Assembly: GCA_029256325.1 (NCBI GenBank)
Contig: JAQSYD010000035.1
Location: forward strand, 1 to 45,408
Origin: Clostridia bacterium
GTDB lineage: Bacteria; Bacillota; Clostridia; Lutisporales; Lutisporaceae
Length of the DNA: 45,408 nt
Direction of reading: 5' to 3'
Within the stretch, counting starts at the first letter, position 1, and every line of letters starts with the position of its first letter. The position numbers and the translations under genes are program-made. A model generated the notes under the pieces. That model had not been told where the DNA came from, searched no databases, and worked only from the letters and a program-made list of their open reading frames with translations. Positions 43,103-45,408 of this stretch are shown here, one piece after another.

Positions 43103-43930
43103 ATGACCAGTAAACTACTTGAGGTTTTTTCAGATGCAACCGCTTCAACGCAGCAAGTAACTCACGATATATTGCTGCTTAAATTTACAATAGTCAACCT
43201 ATATATGATAGGTGCACCAAATGGAAAAGATTCTAAATGGATATTAGTTGATACAGGCTTAGCGCATTCGTCTAAAACAATTTTAAAAGAAGCTCATAGA
43301 CTGTATGGCGATAACTGTCCTCCTCAAGCAATCATACTTACTCATGGGCACTTCGACCATGTTGGCTCTGTCATTGAACTGTCTGATCATTGGCATGTGC
43401 CTGTTTATGCTCATAAGCTGGAGCTGCCTTATTTGACAGGTAAAAAAGATTATCCGCCGGCAGATCCCACAGTAAGTGAGGGACTCATTGCCGATATGTC
43501 TTTCTTATTCCCAAATGACGGCATTGACTTAGGACCCCGAGTACACGAGCTGCCTGAGAATGGCCTCGTACCATCCATGCCGGAATGGCAGTGGTTTCAT
43601 ACGCCGGGACATACCCCGGGACATATCTCCTTATTTCGAAAATCTGATGGTGTGTTAATTGCCGGCGATGCTATTACTACCGTAAAGCAGGAGTCACTCC
43701 TTTCCGTATTAACACAGAAGCAGGAGTTAAATGGCCCTCCGGCATATTTCACTACAGATTGGCAGGATGCTGAAAAGTCTGTGAAAACCCTCCGACAGCT
43801 TAAGCCATCATTGGCAATCACCAGTCATGGTGGACCTATGAAAGGCGAGGAGCTGAAGGTCGCACTGGAAAACTTGACTGCTCACTTCCACGAAGAAGCA
43901 GTCCCGGAGCATGGCCGCTATGTAGAATAA
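43103..43930 (+). CDS. MBL-fold metallo-hydrolase
   Basis: A 275-residue protein with a full metallo-beta-lactamase metal site: THGHFDHVG, TPGHTPGH, AGDAI and TSHGGPM. The C-terminal third holds additional His residues. It has no signal peptide, so it acts in the cytoplasm. Families with this pattern include glyoxalase II-like and lactonase-like enzymes; the substrate cannot be fixed by eye. GGAGG lies seven bases before the ATG. The gene is bracketed by two related 33-bp repeats, and it looks richer in G and C than the preceding cyclase gene, which may point to separate acquisition. Confidence 0.85.
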   Translation: MTSKLLEVFSDATASTQQVTHDILLLKFTIVNLYMIGAPNGKDSKWILVDTGLAHSSKTILKEAHRLYGDNCPPQAIILTHGHFDHVGSVIELSDHWHVPVYAHKLELPYLTGKKDYPPADPTVSEGLIADMSFLFPNDGIDLGPRVHELPENGLVPSMPEWQWFHTPGHTPGHISLFRKSDGVLIAGDAITTVKQESLLSVLTQKQELNGPPAYFTTDWQDAEKSVKTLRQLKPSLAITSHGGPMKGEELKVALENLTAHFHEEAVPEHGRYVE

Positions 43931-43939
43931 TCAATCATT

Positions 43940-43984
43940 AAAACCTGATATCTGTGGTGCCTGGCACCACAGATATCAGGTTTT
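43940..43984. terminator. 22-bp perfect dyad, bidirectional terminator and repeat copy
   Basis: 43940-43961 is the exact complement of 43963-43984 around one T, with GGTGCCTGGCACC at its centre and flanking A4/T4. It lies between the convergent MBL and DUF4846 genes and touches the latter's stop codon. Confidence 0.85.
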
Positions 43985-44870
43985 AAAATCGCTTTAATTG
44001 TTCAGTTGAAAAGTCCCACTCCGGTGTATCCAGCATTTCGCCGGCTTTCAGTGAATACCACGGGTTTCCGTCATCATTCTTAGGATTCTTTAATATATGA
44101 ATGTCTTGCGCAGGCATATAGCTTTGTGCCAGAAGAAACAATTTCTCCCCAGTTTCCTTGCTTTGAGCCATATCCACCACAATCACGCAATGTCCCGGTG
44201 AGCCACCCTTTATAAATACGTCTCCAATCCGCATTTCCTCAACAGCTATGGGATTAAGCTCTTTGTCCAGAGAAGCGGTTCCGGCATAAGCAAACACAAT
44301 GTCCAAATACTTTCTAAAGCTCTGATAATCAGAAGCTCCGCTTGTTTTTTTCACCCAAGAAGTTTTGTTGCCGTTTATCACAACTCGGTTACCCTGCATC
44401 CATTTTTGATATTCAGCATTAAACCCATTTGTAAAGTTAAAGTGAATGTCGTCAAATGCTCCTTTGCTGTACAAGTATTCCGCTCTAAGCCGCATGACAG
44501 CGTCAGCGCACTGCTGTAAGTCTCTATCTCCTACATCAATATCCAATACCGCTGCATGGACTTCTGCCGACTTTGTATCTCCATTAAAATAGGTGACAGG
44601 AGAACCATGGGGTTTAAGGGGTATGCTTCTGAGGTAAGCTCCAAAGGTGCCTTCTTCAGCCGGAATCCGCTCAAAACCCTTTGGTACATCAATTCTATCT
44701 GATATTATACTTCCTTCTTCATGAATCAAACTGTTTTCTTCAGGCATTGTACTGGCACCATTGCTTTCCCACGGCGGGGAGACAAAGCTTTGCATCCGAG
44801 CCTTCCGATATTCGGTGCAGCCTGTAAGTATTACAATAATAACTAAAGCGAAAGATAATAACCTCTTCAA
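43983..44870 (-). CDS. DUF4846-family lipoprotein
   Basis: A 295-residue exported lipoprotein with lipobox ILTGC. The body matches what I recall of DUF4846: FGAYLRSIPLKPHGSPV near the start, DLQQCADAVMRLRAEYLYSKG, and GDVFIKGGSPGHCVIVVDMA with a Cys-His-like arrangement in the second half. No function is established for the family. The TTG at 44870 is chosen, six bases after GAGGTG; a GTG three codons upstream is possible. Confidence 0.78.
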   Translation of the reverse strand: MKRLLSFALVIIVILTGCTEYRKARMQSFVSPPWESNGASTMPEENSLIHEEGSIISDRIDVPKGFERIPAEEGTFGAYLRSIPLKPHGSPVTYFNGDTKSAEVHAAVLDIDVGDRDLQQCADAVMRLRAEYLYSKGAFDDIHFNFTNGFNAEYQKWMQGNRVVINGNKTSWVKKTSGASDYQSFRKYLDIVFAYAGTASLDKELNPIAVEEMRIGDVFIKGGSPGHCVIVVDMAQSKETGEKLFLLAQSYMPAQDIHILKNPKNDDGNPWYSLKAGEMLDTPEWDFSTEQLKRF

Positions 44871-44933
44871 ATAAATCACCTCACATCAATCTATATAAAC
44901 ATTTATATATTGACCGCTCAAATCCTTCTTTTT

Positions 44934-44948
44934 TGGTGCCTGGCACCA
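44934..44948. repeat. GGTGCCTGGCACC repeat, third copy
   Basis: TGGTGCC-T-GGCACCA, a perfect 7-bp dyad in the gap between the germination gene and the DUF4846 gene. Confidence 0.75.
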
Positions 44949-44969
44949 TATTTACAGGATTTACTATTA

Positions 44970-45408
44970 CTAAGTGCTGCTGTCTTCTACAGCTGTTTCA
45001 GTTTGCTTCGGTTTGTTCTTAGCCTTTTGCTTTAGCTCTATAAAAATCCAAATTAAAATAGGAAAAATCACTTGAAAAGGAAAGGCATAGAATGGCCAAA
45101 CCTTAAATGCCCAATCAAACATCTCCATGATATCTTTATAAATAATACGGGCAAGATTAACCATTAATAGACCCATCGGGGTAACTAATATTCTATAGTC
45201 ATCAAAACCTAGTACCCTTGCCACCCCTTTGGTAGCAGCTAATATGCACACAGTAATTTTTATGAATCCCGACAGTATAAATACAATTGTAACCGCTATT
45301 TCCATACGTTGCAGGAAGTTTCCTATATTTACTCTACTTATCACTGAATAAGCCGGAAAGTATACTGCTTTTATCGTCAAAGGCCCCAGCACCATAATGT
45401 TTCTAAAA
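44970..45408 (-). CDS. spore germination permease GerAB/GerKB, C-terminal part
   Basis: The frame stays open to the right window edge, so at least 145 residues of the C-terminus are present. Four hydrophobic segments are visible. The segments IGNFLQRMEIAVTIVFILSGFIKI and NLARIIYKDIMEMFDWAFKVWPFYAFPFQV match the end of endospore germination B-subunits (APC superfamily). The protein ends in a basic and acidic tail (ELKQKAKNKPKQTETAVEDSST). In known systems it forms, with GerAA and GerAC, a germinant receptor in the spore inner membrane. It supports a spore-forming host. Confidence 0.88.
   Translation of the reverse strand, partial: FRNIMVLGPLTIKAVYFPAYSVISRVNIGNFLQRMEIAVTIVFILSGFIKITVCILAATKGVARVLGFDDYRILVTPMGLLMVNLARIIYKDIMEMFDWAFKVWPFYAFPFQVIFPILIWIFIELKQKAKNKPKQTETAVEDSST

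Overview
This is an AT-rich window from the chromosome of an anaerobic, spore-forming Clostridia member (Bacillota). The evidence is AGGAGG-type ribosome sites with many TTG and GTG starts, T-rich hairpin terminators, a Cys T-box, a GerAB-type germination permease at the right edge, a [NiFe] hydrogenase with its maturation genes, and a selenoprotein gene. No rRNA, tRNA, prophage, IS element or CRISPR array was seen. Most genes lie on the minus strand, so transcription mainly runs right to left.

Layout. 1-3697: an M28 aminopeptidase lipoprotein followed by an ABC permease fused to a degenerate M28-like domain, cut by the window edge. 3907-8730: SOS-controlled uvrB-uvrA. 8945-11338: a CdaR/PucR-type regulator and an MsmX/UgpC-type sugar ABC ATPase, separated by an unusual structured repeat. 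11558-20110: a cell-envelope block (ftsE-ftsX, an M23 hydrolase of EnvC/CwlO type, a broken ctpB, a MinJ-like PDZ protein) interrupted by a zinc block (znuA-znuC-znuB and a Fur/Zur regulator) behind a 7-1-7 operator. 20255-25522: small units including a PAP2 phosphatase, a HesB-like selenoprotein whose Sec codon is an in-frame TGA with a downstream SECIS-like hairpin, an MFS exporter, a DUF1450 protein, a DUF2680 secreted protein, CsaA and a truncated rhomboid-like protein.

25596-33527 is one long hydrogenase operon: cytochrome-b5-like protein, small subunit, large subunit, maturation protease, short HypA-like protein, HypF, HypC, HypD, HypE. The small subunit has CSGN where CTGC is normal. 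It carries no Tat signal or membrane anchor, and no hypB is present.

33654-41676 is dominated by sulfur metabolism. A Cys-specific T-box precedes a methyltransferase-mccB-luxS-mccA operon that converts S-adenosylhomocysteine-derived homocysteine to cysteine. Divergent from it is an IscU-like protein (first ligand Cys replaced by Asp) with a tandem E1/ThiF-like protein, followed by cysK and an Rrf2/CymR-type repressor. A 14-base motif is shared between the T-box leader and the cysK leader, and a shorter form lies before the repressor gene. The right end holds a membrane diguanylate cyclase, an MBL-fold hydrolase bracketed by two copies of a GGTGCCTGGCACC-type repeat, a DUF4846 lipoprotein and the end of a GerAB permease.

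The strongest candidates for closer study are the HesB-like selenoprotein gene, the atypical hydrogenase cluster and the IscU/E1 sulfur pair. All function calls come from reading motifs and gene order; no database search was run.
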